Positions 50,451 to 50,464 of a stretch of DNA of 50,464 bases are shown in pieces. The position numbers and the translations under genes were made by a program. The DNA comes from Priestia aryabhattai B8W22 (GTDB lineage: Bacteria > Bacillota > Bacilli > Bacillales > Bacillaceae_H): assembly GCF_000956595.1 (NCBI RefSeq), contig NZ_JYOO01000033.1, positions 6 through 50,469 on the forward strand, read 5' to 3'. Under the pieces are notes generated by a model. The model was not told the DNA's origin, did no database searches, and was given only the letters and a program-made list of their open reading frames with translations. Numbering within the stretch: position 1 is the first letter of the stretch; every line of letters begins with the position of its first letter.

Positions 50451-50464
50451 AAAAACGCCTCCTT

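Overview
The window is AT-rich chromosomal DNA from a Bacillus-like Firmicute. The genus Priestia (the Bacillus megaterium group) fits best from memory of these families, but no species marker was tested. Supporting signs are strong AGGAGG-type ribosome sites, a T-box leader, a sigma-B-type promoter with a PerR-like box on a katE-type catalase, an LtaS-type lipoteichoic acid synthase, an LCP protein, and a KinB-like orphan kinase.

Layout. 1-4.1 kb: a tRNA-Thr gene, a Rieske oxygenase, and a divergent TetR/multidrug-efflux pair with matching candidate operators. 4.1-10.6 kb: a LacI-controlled sugar locus holding the regulator, a debranching-type glucosidase, a lipoprotein binding protein and two permeases. 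Three matching operators mark it, and no ATPase is present. 10.6-25.6 kb: ordinary housekeeping and stress genes, comprising a sensor kinase, a TauE exporter, a dicarboxylate symporter, a nitronate monooxygenase, catalase, a GNAT enzyme, a YitT protein, LCP, LtaS, a cupin, a DMT transporter and an old-yellow-enzyme oxidoreductase. 25.8-47.3 kb: one enormous gene. 47.3-50.5 kb: a small FbpA-like protein, a DUF4405 membrane protein, and a T-box-controlled amino acid permease.

The standout is the 21.5-kb gene. It would encode about 7,154 residues if one 2-nt deletion near 36,555 were restored; as given it is split into two open halves. The protein has an N-terminal domain without a signal peptide, a DUF11-like domain, and about 76 carboxypeptidase-regulatory-like modules of about 86 residues. 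Nine N-terminal modules are followed by an eight-module super-repeat (called B-C-D-E-F-G-H-A here, period about 2,082 bp). It occurs eight times, once lacking module F. A recently duplicated 549-bp two-module unit and a cysteine-containing C-terminal domain complete it. I know of no description of this octad order. The function is unknown; a long fibre on the cell or spore surface is an inference.
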